Positions 25,324 through 34,545 of a stretch of 64,000 nucleotides of DNA are shown here, piece after piece (positions within the stretch are counted from its first letter, which is position 1; each line of letters starts with the position of its first letter). Source of the DNA: DATFDN01 sp963756495 (GTDB lineage Bacteria; Pseudomonadota; Alphaproteobacteria; Acetobacterales; Acetobacteraceae); NCBI GenBank assembly GCA_963756495.1, contig CAVWNS010000014.1, positions 496,001 to 560,000 on the forward strand, in the 5' to 3' direction. The notes beneath the pieces were generated by a model, which did not search any database, was not told the DNA's origin, and was given only the letters and a program-made list of their open reading frames with translations. Made by a program: the position numbers and the translations under genes.

Positions 25324-25340
25324 CACAATGCTCCCACATT
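25324..25340 (+). repeat. candidate integrase arm-type site, right
   Basis: Second copy of CACAATGCTCCCACATT, identical to 15623-15639 and in the same orientation. It starts 87 bp before attR. Confidence 0.5.
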
Positions 25341-25410
25341 CACCCCGCCGGAGCCGGCTGGGCCACGGGAGCAGCAGGGCGTCAGCGGAATTGTTGCGGG
25401 TCGTTACGGG

Positions 25411-25427
25411 TCCAGGTCCCCCAGCCA
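25411..25427 (+). repeat. attR (17-bp core)
   Basis: Exact copy of the tRNA-Gln 3' end found at 15526-15542. The sequence around it is not a tRNA gene, so this is the distal junction of the integrated element. Recombination of the two copies would restore an uninterrupted tRNA gene. Confidence 0.85.
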
Positions 25428-25492
25428 GTTCCTCCATCCCGCCATCTCCGGGCGCATGGAACATGCGGGGAGCAGACCGGTATTGGCCCGGA

Positions 25493-26526
25493 TCAAGAAA
25501 TCGGCGCGGTCGATTGATCTTGGTCGATAATCTCGACGCCGAGATCCGGCATCAGCACGGCCGCGCCTGTCAGCCTTCCCTCACGCAACGCACCCAGGGC
25601 GGCATTGGCCTGCGCAAGGGCAAGGCGTGGGTCTCGGTCACGACTGGAACGAGCGGCGCGAGCGCGAGGAACTCCGTGGCATCCCGCCGCGTGAGATTGG
25701 CGACCGAGCGGAGCGAGCGCTCCTTCCAGAGCCATCCATACGGGAATGCGGGAATGTCGCTCATGTGGATCCCACCACAGACCACCGTTCCGCCGGGACG
25801 CAGAAGGCGCAAGGCACGCGGCACGAGCGCACCGACCGGGGCGAAAATGAGTGCGGCATCCAGTGCCTCGGGCGGAAGGTCCTCCGAGCTGCCCGCCCAT
25901 GCGACGCCGAGCCGGCGGGCGAAGCCCTGCGCGGCTGCGTTGCCGGCGCGGGTGAAAGCATAGACCTCGCGGCCCTGGTGGCGGGCGATCTGAGCCACGA
26001 TGTGCGCCGCCGCTCCGAAACCGAAAATCCCGAGCCGCCGCGCGTCCTCGGCCATTCTCAGGCACCGATAGCCGATCAAGCCGGCGCACAGCAGGGGAGC
26101 CGCCTCCACGTCCGCGTAGGCGGCCGGGATTGTAAAGCAGTATCGCGCGTCCGCGACCGCATACTCGGCGTACCCGCCATCGAGCTGGTAGCCGGTGAAG
26201 CGCGCGTGTTCGCAGAGATTCTCCTGCCCTGCCCGGCAATACTCGCAGACCCCGCAGGTCCAGCCGAGCCAGGGCACGCCCACCCGGTCACCAGGCCGGA
26301 ACTGGTCCACCTCCGGCCCCATTGCGACGACACGACCGACGATCTCATGTCCGAGCACGAGCGGGTGCTTCGGATGTGCAAGTTCGCCATCGACGATATG
26401 CAGGTCCGTCCGGCAGACGCCGTAGGCGCTCACCCGGATTAGAACCTGTTGAGGGCCGGGCTGCGGAACGGCGACTTCGCCCAGATCGAGCATGGCCCCC
26501 GAGCGACGGAACAGCATCGCGCGCAT
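25493..26526 (-). CDS. zinc-dependent alcohol dehydrogenase family protein, one frameshift
   Basis: The ATG at 26526 follows GAGGAGGTG. The medium-chain dehydrogenase layout is clear: QVLIRVSAYGVCRTDLHIVD with the catalytic-zinc Cys, LGHEIVGRVVAMGPEV, the structural-zinc cysteines in WTCGVCEYCRAGQENLC and the Rossmann motif GIFGFGAAAHIVAQIA. The C-terminus LVPVVTETHALPL continues as AQANAALGALREGRLTGAAV in another frame, so there is one frameshift near 25618. Substrate and cofactor are not clear; the FGFGAAAH segment resembles NAD(P)-dependent AdhA-like alcohol dehydrogenases. It lies just outside attR, so it is chromosomal. Confidence 0.8.
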
Positions 26527-26734
26527 GAAAGGCACCTCCTCTGACAGCATGTGCAAAACGGGATCAGGTGCGAGCGGACCGGCTTGGCGCGCGCGACGAC
26601 GGCAAGGAAGCAACGGCTAGGAACTCCGGCGTGGGACAAGCGCCGGCGCGGCCGCCGCTCCCACCGTCCTGCACGCACGCGCCGCGTCCGGCAAGCCGCC
26701 AGAACCACGCATGAAAATACAGCGACCCCGCAGG

Positions 26735-28132
26735 TCAACTGGTGGCCGGGCCCCGTCGCTCAATGATCCGCACGAAGCTCACCAGCGCGGCGGCAACCGA
26801 GACGCCGGTGGCGATCATCAGCACGACCAGTGTGCCATGGGTCGGAAGCAGCCCGAACACCAGCGCAACGACCGACGCTCCCATCGTCTGGCCCAGCAGG
26901 CGTGCCGTGGCCTGCATTCCGCTCGCGCCGCCTGCACGCGCGCGCGGTGCGGAGGTCAAGATCGCGCGATTATTCGGCGTGTTGAAGAAGCCGAAGCCGA
27001 CGCCGCAGATCGCGGTGCGCCAGACGATGTCGAGCAGCGCGGGATGTGCCGGCAGGGCAGCCAGCAAGCCGAGGCCGACCGCCATCACCGACAGCCCGGC
27101 GCCGCCGAGCAAGCCCGCCGGGTAACGATCGGCGAGCCGGCCGGACCATGGCGCGATCAGCGCGACCGTAAGCGGCCAGGGAGTCATCAGCAGTCCCGTC
27201 GTGACCTCGTTCAGTCCCAACGTCGTTTCGAACAGGAATGGCAGGGCGACCAGTGACATCCCCTGCGCCATAAAGGCGCAGATCGAGGTCGCGACCGACA
27301 GCGCGAACAGCGGGATGCACATGAGGTCCACCGGCAGCAGCGGGGCGGAGCGCGCCATCTGGCGCGTGATCAGCACGCCGCCCACGGCGCCCGCGACCAG
27401 AAGCTGCATCAGGACCGCGATGACCCGCTCGCCGTGGCCAAGGCCGTCGATACCGGTGATGAGGGTGCCGAACACGACGGCGGTCAGGATGGCGCTGGCG
27501 ACGTCGAAGTGCTGGCCCGAGCGGGGTGTCATCGGCAGCGCCCGCCAAGCCATCGCGATCGCGGCGGCGCCGATCGGCAGATTCACCGCGAACAGCCAGG
27601 GCCAGTTCGCGACCGATAGGATGCCGGCAGCGACGGTCGGGCCGACGGCGCTGGAGATCGAGCCGACCGTAGCATTGATGCCGAACCCGCTCCCGATCAT
27701 CCGGCGGGGGTAGATGAACCGCACCAGCGCGCCGTTCACGCTCATGATTCCGGCCGCGCCGAATCCCTGGACGACCCGGGCCATCGCGAGCGTGGCGAGC
27801 GAGCCCGACAGCGCGCAGCCGAGCGAGGCAACGGTGAAGACCACCAGGCCCCACCGATAGACCAGCCGATAGCCGATGATCTCGCCGAGCGAGGCGAGCG
27901 GCAGCAGCGAGATGGTCACCGTGAGCTGGTAGGCATTGACCACCCAGATCGAGTCCGACGGGCTGGCATGAACGTCCGCCGCGATGGTCGGCAGCGCGAC
28001 GTTGGCGATGGCGCCATCCAGCACCGCGAGCGCGAGGCCGAGCAGGATCGTCAGCACCGCCCAGTAACGCTGTGGAACCGGCACGCCATCCGTGGCGTCG
28101 GGGACGATGGACACCGGCGCCTCGGGAGCCAT
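26735..28132 (-). CDS. MFS transporter, DHA2 (14-TM) drug exporter type
   Basis: A 465-residue membrane protein, probably with 14 segments. TM1 carries the DHA2 motif LAVLDGAIANVALPTIAADV. The motif-A loop and a motif-C-like segment follow (MARVVQGFGAAGIMSVNGAL, then GPTVAAGILSVANWPWLFAV). A later APWSGRLADRYPAGLLGGAG segment fits the cytoplasmic loop of the second half. Such proteins export drugs, dyes or small metabolites in exchange for protons; the substrate is not predictable. The ATG overlaps the TGA of the upstream heptosyltransferase frame (TGATGG), so translation may be coupled. Confidence 0.9.
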   Translation of the reverse strand: MAPEAPVSIVPDATDGVPVPQRYWAVLTILLGLALAVLDGAIANVALPTIAADVHASPSDSIWVVNAYQLTVTISLLPLASLGEIIGYRLVYRWGLVVFTVASLGCALSGSLATLAMARVVQGFGAAGIMSVNGALVRFIYPRRMIGSGFGINATVGSISSAVGPTVAAGILSVANWPWLFAVNLPIGAAAIAMAWRALPMTPRSGQHFDVASAILTAVVFGTLITGIDGLGHGERVIAVLMQLLVAGAVGGVLITRQMARSAPLLPVDLMCIPLFALSVATSICAFMAQGMSLVALPFLFETTLGLNEVTTGLLMTPWPLTVALIAPWSGRLADRYPAGLLGGAGLSVMAVGLGLLAALPAHPALLDIVWRTAICGVGFGFFNTPNNRAILTSAPRARAGGASGMQATARLLGQTMGASVVALVFGLLPTHGTLVVLMIATGVSVAAALVSFVRIIERRGPATS

Positions 28133-29066
28133 CAGGCCAGTGCCGGGGCAAGAAGATGAAGCGCCGCATCGCGCACCGGCCCGAGTTCAAGCGTGTCGAG
28201 CGACGGGCGACGCAGAACGATCACGTGCGGGCCGCGCGGCGCGCACAGAGCCGGGTCGGAGTCGGCGGAGAACAGCACGACGGACGGGCAGCCCGCCGCG
28301 GCGATCAGGTGCATCGGTCCGGTGTCGTTGCCCACAGCCACGTGGGCAACGCGTGCCAGGCTTGCGAGATCGCCGAATCCCGTGCGTCCGATCAGATTGA
28401 TGGCTGCCGGCGCGGCCAGGGCGATCTCGGCGGCCAGCGGCGCCTCGGCTGCCGTGCCCAGCACGACCGGTGCAATCCCTGCCCCGGCCAAGGCGCCGGC
28501 GAGCGCGCCATAGCGCGCGGCGGGCCAGCGTTTCGCCGGACGGTGCGCGGAGCTGCCCGGGACCAGCAGCGCTATCCGGTCTGGCAGCCCGAACCGGGCG
28601 ATATCGCCCGTGCACCACCGAAGATCAGGCATGGGCGCGTCGGCGATGCCGGCTTGGCGAAGCTGTCCGGCCAGCCGGTCCTGATCGTGCAGGAAGTCTC
28701 GGCCCGGGTCGCGATCCGGAAACGAGCAGCCAGCGGCGATGCCCGACCAGTCGGGCCGCGGGTCGGGGCAGAAGCTCGAAATAACGGCTGCTGCGGCTTG
28801 ACGTCTGGAGGTCGTACACGCGGTCGAACCGCCCGGCGACCAAGCGCCGCCGCAACCGGAGCCACCCGCGCACGTCCCACCAGCCCGGCCGGTCGTCGAT
28901 CCAGACATCGTCGAAAAACGGCGAGCGCCGCCATCCACGCCGCGTAGGGAGCGGTGGTCAGCAGCGTGACCCGGGCATCGCCGTGGTGGCGCCGTATGGC
29001 AGCAAAGGCCCCAAGGGAGAGGACGATGTTGCCCAGGGCGCCCAGCTTGAGGACCAGGATGTTCGA
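28132..29066 (-). CDS. family 9 glycosyltransferase (heptosyltransferase-like), frameshifted
   Basis: Three frames together give a GT9 protein: ILVLKLGALGNIVLSLGAFA at the start, then VRGWLRLRRRLVAGRFDRVY, and from about 28750 the frame ending with RIALLVPGSSAHRPAKRWP, VAVGNDTGPMHLIAAAGCPS and VVLFSADSDP. The last three carry the nucleotide-sugar binding site (PGSS, NDTGPMH). Frameshifts are needed near 28915 and 28750. No good start codon precedes ILVLKLG, so the 5' end (29066) is approximate. GT9 enzymes transfer heptose to LPS; hldE at 13151-14626 supplies the donor. Sequencing error is the likely cause of the breaks. Confidence 0.7.
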
Positions 29067-29199
29067 GCTTCCCTCCTGTGTTCGGGAGAGGACTCGTGCG
29101 GTCGTCCTCGCCGTGCGTGAGGGAGGCGGGAGAGGGGCCTGCGTTCATCCAACCCCGGAATTAACAGCCACCCCCGCCGGCGGCAATCGTCCCCTTCGC

Positions 29200-30852
29200 T
29201 CAGGCCGCGGCCCGGATGGCCGCCGCGCGCACATCCTCGCCGACCGCTGCCTCGAAGCCGGCGAAGTTCGCCTCGAATCGTGCGACCAGGTCGCGAGCCG
29301 TGCGGTCGTAGGCGGCCTTGTCGGCCCAGCTCTGCCGCGGGTCCAGCACCTCGGCGGGAATGCCGGGAACCGCCTCGGGGATCGACAGTCCGAAGAACGG
29401 GTCCCGGCGGAGCCGCACGCGGGCCAATGTGCCGTCGAGCGCGGCATTCAGCAGGGCGCGGGTATGGCGGATGCTCATGCGCCGGCCCACTCCGTACACC
29501 CCGCCGGTCCAGCCGGTGTTGACCAGCCAGCAATCGGTCTGATGGCGGCGGATCATCTCCTCGAGCATCCGCCCGTAGACCTCCGGCCGGCGGGGGATGA
29601 ACGGTGCCGCGAAGCAGGTGCTGAACGTGGCCTGGGGCTCGGCGCCGAGGCCCTTCTCGGTGCCGGCGACGCGCGCGGTGTAGCCGGAGAGGAAATGATA
29701 CATCGCCTGCGCCGGAGTTAGCCGGGCGATAGGCGGCAGCACGCCGAAGGCGTCGGCGGTCAGCATCACCAAGTTGCGCGGCTGACCGCCCCGGCCGGGG
29801 ATGACCACGTTCGGGATGTACTCCACCGGATAGCAGGAACGCGTGTTCTCGGTCAGCGACTTGTCTGCCAGATCGAGCCTTCCCGCTGCATCCGCCACCA
29901 CGTTCTCCAGCACCGTGCCGAAGCGGTGCGTCGCGGCCCAGATCTCGGGCTCGGCCTCCTGCGAGAGATTGATGACCTTGGCGTAGCAGCCACCTTCGAA
30001 GTTGAAGACCCCTTCGGCGCCCCAGCCATGCTCGTCGTCGCCGATCAGCTTGCGGCGCGGGTCCGACGACAGCGTGGTCTTGCCCGTGCCCGACAGTCCA
30101 AAGAACAGCGCAACGTCGCCGGCCTCGCCTACGTTGGCGCTGCAATGCATGGGCAGCACGCCGCGCTCGGGCGCGAGCCAGTTCATCACCGTGAAGATCG
30201 ACTTCTTGATTTCGCCCGCGTACTCCGTGCCGGCAATGACGATGCTGCGCTGCTCGAACGACAGCGCGACGGCGGTGCCGCTGCGGACGCCATCAATCGC
30301 CGGGTCAGCCTGGAAGTGGGGTGCGTGCAGGATCACGTAGTCGGGCCGGAAATCCGCCAACTCGCCCTGCGGCGGGCGGATAAACACGTTGCGCGCGAAC
30401 AGGGCCTGCCACGGCCCGGTGGTGACGAGGCGCACGCGCACGCGCTGGCCCGGGTCGGCCCCGGCATATAGGTCCTGGGTGAACAGCTCCTGGCCTTGCA
30501 GGTAAGCCTGCACGCGGGCCTTCAATGTGGCAAAGCTTTCGGGGGCCAATCTCTGGTTGATCTTCCCCCACCAGACCGCGTCGCACACCGAAGGTTCGTC
30601 AACAACGAACTTGTCCTGGACCGAGCGGCCGGTGTGCACCCCGGTTTCCACGATCAGGGCGCCATCCGCCGACAGCCGCCCTTCTCCGAGCCGGAGCGAT
30701 GCCGCCACCAGGGCTGGGGGGGTGAGATTCGCGTGGACCGGACGGGTGGTGGCCACACCGGTGCCGTGCAGGGGATCGGCGGCTCGCAAGGGGGCGGACT
30801 CCTCTGTAGGCGATCTTGGCGGGACCGAATCAACCTCAGTGTGTATCCGCAT
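29200..30852 (-). CDS. pckA: phosphoenolpyruvate carboxykinase (ATP)
   Basis: A protein of 550 residues from ATG 30852 (the open frame reaches 30873). The kinase-1a P-loop is in FFGLSGTGKTTLSSDPRRKL, followed by the metal-binding IGDDEHGW, the ATP-dependent-PEPCK block AGTEYAGEIKKSIFTVMNW and MHCSANVG. It converts oxaloacetate and ATP to phosphoenolpyruvate, carbon dioxide and ADP, the first step of gluconeogenesis. It is divergent from trpB, with 111 bp between the two starts. No frameshift is seen. Confidence 0.95.
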   Translation of the reverse strand: MRIHTEVDSVPPRSPTEESAPLRAADPLHGTGVATTRPVHANLTPPALVAASLRLGEGRLSADGALIVETGVHTGRSVQDKFVVDEPSVCDAVWWGKINQRLAPESFATLKARVQAYLQGQELFTQDLYAGADPGQRVRVRLVTTGPWQALFARNVFIRPPQGELADFRPDYVILHAPHFQADPAIDGVRSGTAVALSFEQRSIVIAGTEYAGEIKKSIFTVMNWLAPERGVLPMHCSANVGEAGDVALFFGLSGTGKTTLSSDPRRKLIGDDEHGWGAEGVFNFEGGCYAKVINLSQEAEPEIWAATHRFGTVLENVVADAAGRLDLADKSLTENTRSCYPVEYIPNVVIPGRGGQPRNLVMLTADAFGVLPPIARLTPAQAMYHFLSGYTARVAGTEKGLGAEPQATFSTCFAAPFIPRRPEVYGRMLEEMIRRHQTDCWLVNTGWTGGVYGVGRRMSIRHTRALLNAALDGTLARVRLRRDPFFGLSIPEAVPGIPAEVLDPRQSWADKAAYDRTARDLVARFEANFAGFEAAVGEDVRAAAIRAAA

Positions 30853-30963
30853 CAAGGCGCCGCGCGAAGGCACACGCGCGTGAAACCCGTTAATGCCACG
30901 CCGCCAGGGCGTGACCCGGGGGTGCGGCTGCGCTAATCAGGCCCGAAGCGGGAGTTAATCACA

Positions 30964-32211
30964 GTGAATGAGTTCACCTCGCCCGTCTCGGCGCCGCTGC
31001 CCGGGGGGGCCAACAGCCTGCGCGCCGGCCCGGACGCGCGCGGCCGTTTTGGCGGCTTCGGCGGCCGCTTTGTGGCCGAGACCCTGATGCCCTTGGTCCT
31101 GGATGTCGAGCGTGCCTACGCAAAAGCGCGGCAGGACCCCGCGTTCCAGGTCGAGCTTGACCGCTACCTGAAGGATTATGTCGGCCGCCCGAGCCCGCTT
31201 TGGCTGGCCGAGCGGCTGACGCGCCAGCTCGGGGGTGCCAAGGTGTACTTCAAGCGCGACGAGCTGAACCACACGGGAAGCCACAAGGCGAACAACTGCA
31301 TGGGCCAGATCCTGCTGGCCCGGCGCATGGGCAGGACCCGCATCATCGCCGAAACGGGCGCCGGCCAGCATGGGGTTGCCACCGCCACCATGTGCGCGCT
31401 GTTCGGCCTGCCGTGCACCGTCTACATGGGCGCCACTGATGTCGAGCGGCAGAAGCCGAACGTGTTCCGCATGCGCCTGCTGGGTGCCGAGGTCCGGCCC
31501 GTGACCTCGGGGGCCGGCACGCTGAAGGACGCGATGAACGAGGCGATGCGCGACTGGGTCGCCAACGTGGACGACACCTACTATCTGATCGGCACCGTCG
31601 CCGGCCCGCACCCCTATCCCACCATGGTGCGCGACTTCCAATCCGTCATCGGCGAGGAAGCCAAGCGCCAGGTGCAGGAGGCCGAGGGCCGGCTGCCCGA
31701 CGCGGCCGTCGCCTGCATCGGCGGCGGTTCGAACGCCATGGGTCTGTTCCATCCGTTCCTGGACGATACCTCGGTGCGCCTGATCGGCGTGGAGGCGGCC
31801 GGACGGGGCCTCGACACGCACGAGCATGCGGCGAGCCTCTCGCGCGGACGTCCGGGCGTGTTGCACGGCAACCGCACCTACCTCTTGCAGGACGAGGACG
31901 GACAAATCCAGGAGGCGCACAGCATCAGCGCGGGGCTGGACTACCCCGGCATCGGGCCGGAACACGCCTGGCTTCACGAACTCGGTCGGGTGGAGTACGT
32001 GGCCGCCAGCGACGAAGAGGCGCTGGCGGCGTTCCAGCTCTGTACCCGCACCGAGGGGATTATCCCCGCGCTGGAGCCGGCCCATGCGCTGGCGCACGTC
32101 GCCAAGCTCGCTCCCACCATGGGCAAGGATGGGATCATCATGATGAACCTGTGCGGGCGTGGGGACAAGGACATCTTCACCGTGGCCGAGCACCTCGGGG
32201 TGCGGTTGTGA
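30964..32211 (+). CDS. trpB: tryptophan synthase beta chain
   Basis: A 415-residue protein from GTG 30964. The PLP lysine lies in LNHTGSHKANNCMGQIL, the phosphate-binding loop in CIGGGSNAMGLFHPF, and the family start FGGFGGRFVAETLMPLVL is intact. It condenses indole with serine to tryptophan and works in the alpha2-beta2 complex with TrpA, whose gene follows. trpF is not upstream in this window. The C-terminus (LCGRGDKDIFTVAEHL) is normal. Confidence 0.97.
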   Translation: MNEFTSPVSAPLPGGANSLRAGPDARGRFGGFGGRFVAETLMPLVLDVERAYAKARQDPAFQVELDRYLKDYVGRPSPLWLAERLTRQLGGAKVYFKRDELNHTGSHKANNCMGQILLARRMGRTRIIAETGAGQHGVATATMCALFGLPCTVYMGATDVERQKPNVFRMRLLGAEVRPVTSGAGTLKDAMNEAMRDWVANVDDTYYLIGTVAGPHPYPTMVRDFQSVIGEEAKRQVQEAEGRLPDAAVACIGGGSNAMGLFHPFLDDTSVRLIGVEAAGRGLDTHEHAASLSRGRPGVLHGNRTYLLQDEDGQIQEAHSISAGLDYPGIGPEHAWLHELGRVEYVAASDEEALAAFQLCTRTEGIIPALEPAHALAHVAKLAPTMGKDGIIMMNLCGRGDKDIFTVAEHLGVRL

Positions 32212-32224
32212 GTTTGGTGGCTTG

Positions 32225-32329
32225 TCCCCTCCCCCCGACCCCCTCCCGCAAGGGGAGGGGGAGAAGCATGCCGCTCAAACCTCTTTCCCCTCCCCTTGCG
32301 GGAGGGGTTAGGGGAGGGGTTCGGGGGCG
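32225..32329. repeat. long imperfect palindrome between trpB and trpA
   Basis: Two 21-nt arms (32240-32260 and 32287-32307) are exact inverted copies, and each arm is itself a small GC-rich hairpin with a GCAA loop. C- and G-rich extensions lengthen the stem. It resembles REP-like intergenic repeats. In the trp transcript it could fold and slow decay or reduce read-through into trpA. Confidence 0.7.
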
Positions 32330-33178
32330 ATGAGTTGCATCGCCACACGCTTCGCCGCCCTGCGCCGCGAAGGCCGGGGCGCCCTGATCCCCTTCATCGA
32401 GGCGTTCGACCCCGATCCCGCCACCTCCATGGCGCTGCTGCGCGGGCTGCCGGGCGCGGGTGCCGACCTGATCGAGATCGGGGTGCCCTTCACCGACCCG
32501 ATGGCGGACGGCCCGACCATTCAAGCGGCGGGCAGGCGGGCGCTGAAGGCGGGCGCCAAGCTCGCCCGCATCCTCGCCATGGTGCGCGACTTCCGGCGCG
32601 AGAATGACGCGACCCCGATCGTGCTGATGGGCTATCTCAACCCGATCCTCTCCTATGGGCCGGAGCGATTCTGCGCCGATGCCGCGTCCTCCGGTGTGGA
32701 CGGGCTAATCGTGGTCGATCTGCCCTCCGAGGAAGCCGACCTGCTGCTGACGCACATGCGCGCGCGCGGCCTCGATTTCATTCGCCTCGTCGCGCCGACC
32801 ACGGACGACGCGCGGCTCGGGCAGGTGCTGCAAGGCAGCTCGGGCTTCGTCTATTACGTCAGCATCGCCGGCATCACCGGAACCCGCACGGCCAGCGCCG
32901 AACAGCTTGCCGCCGCCATCCCGCGCATCCGCCAGGTGACCGATTTGCCGGTCGCGGTCGGCTTCGGCGTGCGCTCTCCCGCGCAGGCCGCAACCGTCGT
33001 CGGCTGGGCCGATGCGGCGGTCGTCGCGTCGGCGCTCATCGATACGCTGGCTGCCAGCCTCGACGAACAGGGCCGCGCCGGCCCGGACACGGCGCGGCGC
33101 GTGCTTGGCCAGGTCCGGGCTTTGGCGGAGGGCGTGCGGACCGCCCGCCAGCAGTCGCCCGCGCCGATAGATCAGTGA
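32330..33178 (+). CDS. trpA: tryptophan synthase alpha chain
   Basis: A 282-residue protein from ATG 32330. The catalytic glutamate and aspartate are in GADLIEIGVPFTDPMADGPT, and the phosphate-gripping glycines in VAVGFGVRSPAQAATVVGWA. It splits indole-3-glycerol phosphate and channels indole to TrpB. It is the last gene of a trpB-trpA pair; the 118 bp between them hold a palindromic repeat. The ribosome-binding site sits at the end of that repeat (GGGGGCG). Confidence 0.97.
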   Translation: MSCIATRFAALRREGRGALIPFIEAFDPDPATSMALLRGLPGAGADLIEIGVPFTDPMADGPTIQAAGRRALKAGAKLARILAMVRDFRRENDATPIVLMGYLNPILSYGPERFCADAASSGVDGLIVVDLPSEEADLLLTHMRARGLDFIRLVAPTTDDARLGQVLQGSSGFVYYVSIAGITGTRTASAEQLAAAIPRIRQVTDLPVAVGFGVRSPAQAATVVGWADAAVVASALIDTLAASLDEQGRAGPDTARRVLGQVRALAEGVRTARQQSPAPIDQ

Positions 33179-33194
33179 CCCTCATCAGGGCTTT

Positions 33195-33634
33195 CTACGA
33201 CGCGCCCAAGCGTTCGGTGTAGGCGCTGATCTTGCGGACGAAATCCGCGCAGGGCTGATTGAAGATCAGCACCGGTTTGGCGCGGCAGGCAGAGTTGATC
33301 CGCTGGACCGATGTAGCCGGATAGTAGTTGTTCCAGAACTTCATCTTCTGTCCGGCTAAAATCATGATCGCATCAACCTCGGTCGGAGCCACGTCGAGCT
33401 GTTGCAGGAAGCCGCTCGATGACTGACTGGCCCACGTGACCTTGTCGGCCTCGACCCTGGCATCAGCAGGCACGGTAATCTACAACTTTTCCTTGTGGTG
33501 ACAATCACCGCATTGTCAGTGAAGAATGCCTCCGCGGCGGCGAACGTCCTCACGACTGAAAGCGGTTCGGCCGCGTGCGCCGCCAGCGGCGCACTGAAAA
33601 GAGCGAACGCCAAGCCTGCGGCCAGCCTGGTCAT
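33195..33634 (-). CDS. small secreted hypothetical protein, one frameshift
   Basis: From ATG 33634, a signal peptide (MTRLAAGLAFALFSAPLAA, cleavage near AHA) is followed by EPLSVVRTFAAAEAFFTDNA. A frameshift near 33485 joins this to the second frame (PADARVEADKVTWASQSSS, LDVAPTEVDAIMILAGQK, ACRAKPVLIFNQPCADFVRK), which ends at 33195. The total would be about 145 residues. Two cysteines in the mature part could form a disulfide. No family is recognised. It may share a transcript with the methyltransferase upstream. Confidence 0.5.
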
Positions 33635-33658
33635 TCGGGACAGGGTGCTTCTCCCTTT

Positions 33659-34472
33659 TTAAGCGCTCCTCGTGGCAGTCGCGTAGATGACATTCGTCTC
33701 CACCGCACCGGTGCCGACCTCGCGCAGCGTTGCGAGGTTTTCCTCTCGCACCAAAGCCGCCTGGTTTCGGTCCATCTGCTCGATGACCCCGCGGTATCCA
33801 GAGCCGAGCACGATCTCCCACCAGTCCTCGACGGAGTGCAGCGGCTGCGTGCCTGGCTCGGCGACAATTTCCGCATTGGTCACGCCGCCGTCCGCGAGAA
33901 GCCGGCGAAGCGCATCCGGACTCGTGATGCGGTCCCACGGATTGAGGGCGACGTGCAGGTCGGGTCTGTACTCGCTTCACCGCCGTCCACCATGCGGTGG
34001 AACCAGGCTCGAACATGCGAGGTCCCCAGGTGGTGATGGCGAGTTGGCCGCCGGGGCGCAGCAATCGCCATAGTTTTCTAACCTGCCCGGCCATGTCCGG
34101 GGCGAAGAAGATCGCGAACACGCAGATCACGGCATCGAAGGAGCCTTCTGGATGACTCAGTCCCTGCATATCGCCGCGACGGAACTCGACATTGGGGAGA
34201 CTGAGCTGCTCAGCCTTGTCCCGCGCCAGCGCAAGCAGCCGGTCCGCGAGATCGATGCCGAGGACATGGCCATTCCGCCCGACTGCTTGCGCCGCCGGGA
34301 TCGCCGAGGCGCCGCTACCGCAGCCCACGTCGAGCACTCTCCATCCCGGCCGTGGTCCCAGCCGCTCCACCGTGCGTCGGCCATAGCGGCTCCAGAACCC
34401 AAGTGGGCCGGCGTCGAAGTGGTCGGCGGCAGCGTCGTACGTGGCGGCTATCGCCCGTTGCGCGTCATTCAT
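33659..34472 (-). CDS. class I SAM-dependent methyltransferase, one frameshift
   Basis: From ATG 34472 (MNDAQRAIAATYD), the SAM-binding motif I is in WRVLDVGCGSGASAIPAAQA and the acidic end of strand 2 in HVLGIDLADRLLALA. GQLAITTWGPRMFEPGSTAWW follows, then the frame shifts near 33960. The continuation is NAEIVAEPGTQPLHSVEDWW and ends at 33659. The layout is that of UbiE/Methyltransf_11-type enzymes; the substrate is unknown. It is upstream of a small secreted protein gene on the same strand. Confidence 0.7.
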
Positions 34473-34545
34473 GGCTCCAGCTCCCGTCGGCTCTCCCGCG
34501 ACGTTTGGAGTGAAACGTGCCAGGAGCACTGCGTTCTCGCCTTGA

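Larger units (their letters stand above)
15526..25427. mobile_element. integrated element in tRNA-Gln, about 9.9 kb
   Basis: Bounded by a 17-bp direct repeat (attL 15526-15542, attR 25411-25427), with a tyrosine integrase at the tRNA end. Contents: integrase, secreted hypothetical protein, polymerase-palm-like protein, HNH endonuclease, ribbon-helix-helix protein, dead serine recombinase, membrane protein with a minisatellite, a 100-bp inverted-repeat segment and a lipoprotein. No phage structural, conjugation or partition genes are seen, so it is a small integrative or satellite-like element, not a complete prophage. Several genes have frameshifts, so it may be decaying, though this assembly carries indel errors elsewhere too. 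Confidence 0.85.
25030..25492. other. element right end, no gene
   Basis: This 462-bp stretch contains the right arm-type repeat (25324-25340) and attR (25411-25427). Short frames that open on both strands carry no recognisable feature. The part beyond 25427 is flanking chromosome. Confidence 0.5.

Noticed and set aside
25411..25427. CRISPR-like or phage-repeat interpretation of the 17-mers
   Set aside because: Only two copies each, at the two element ends; no array or spacing regularity.
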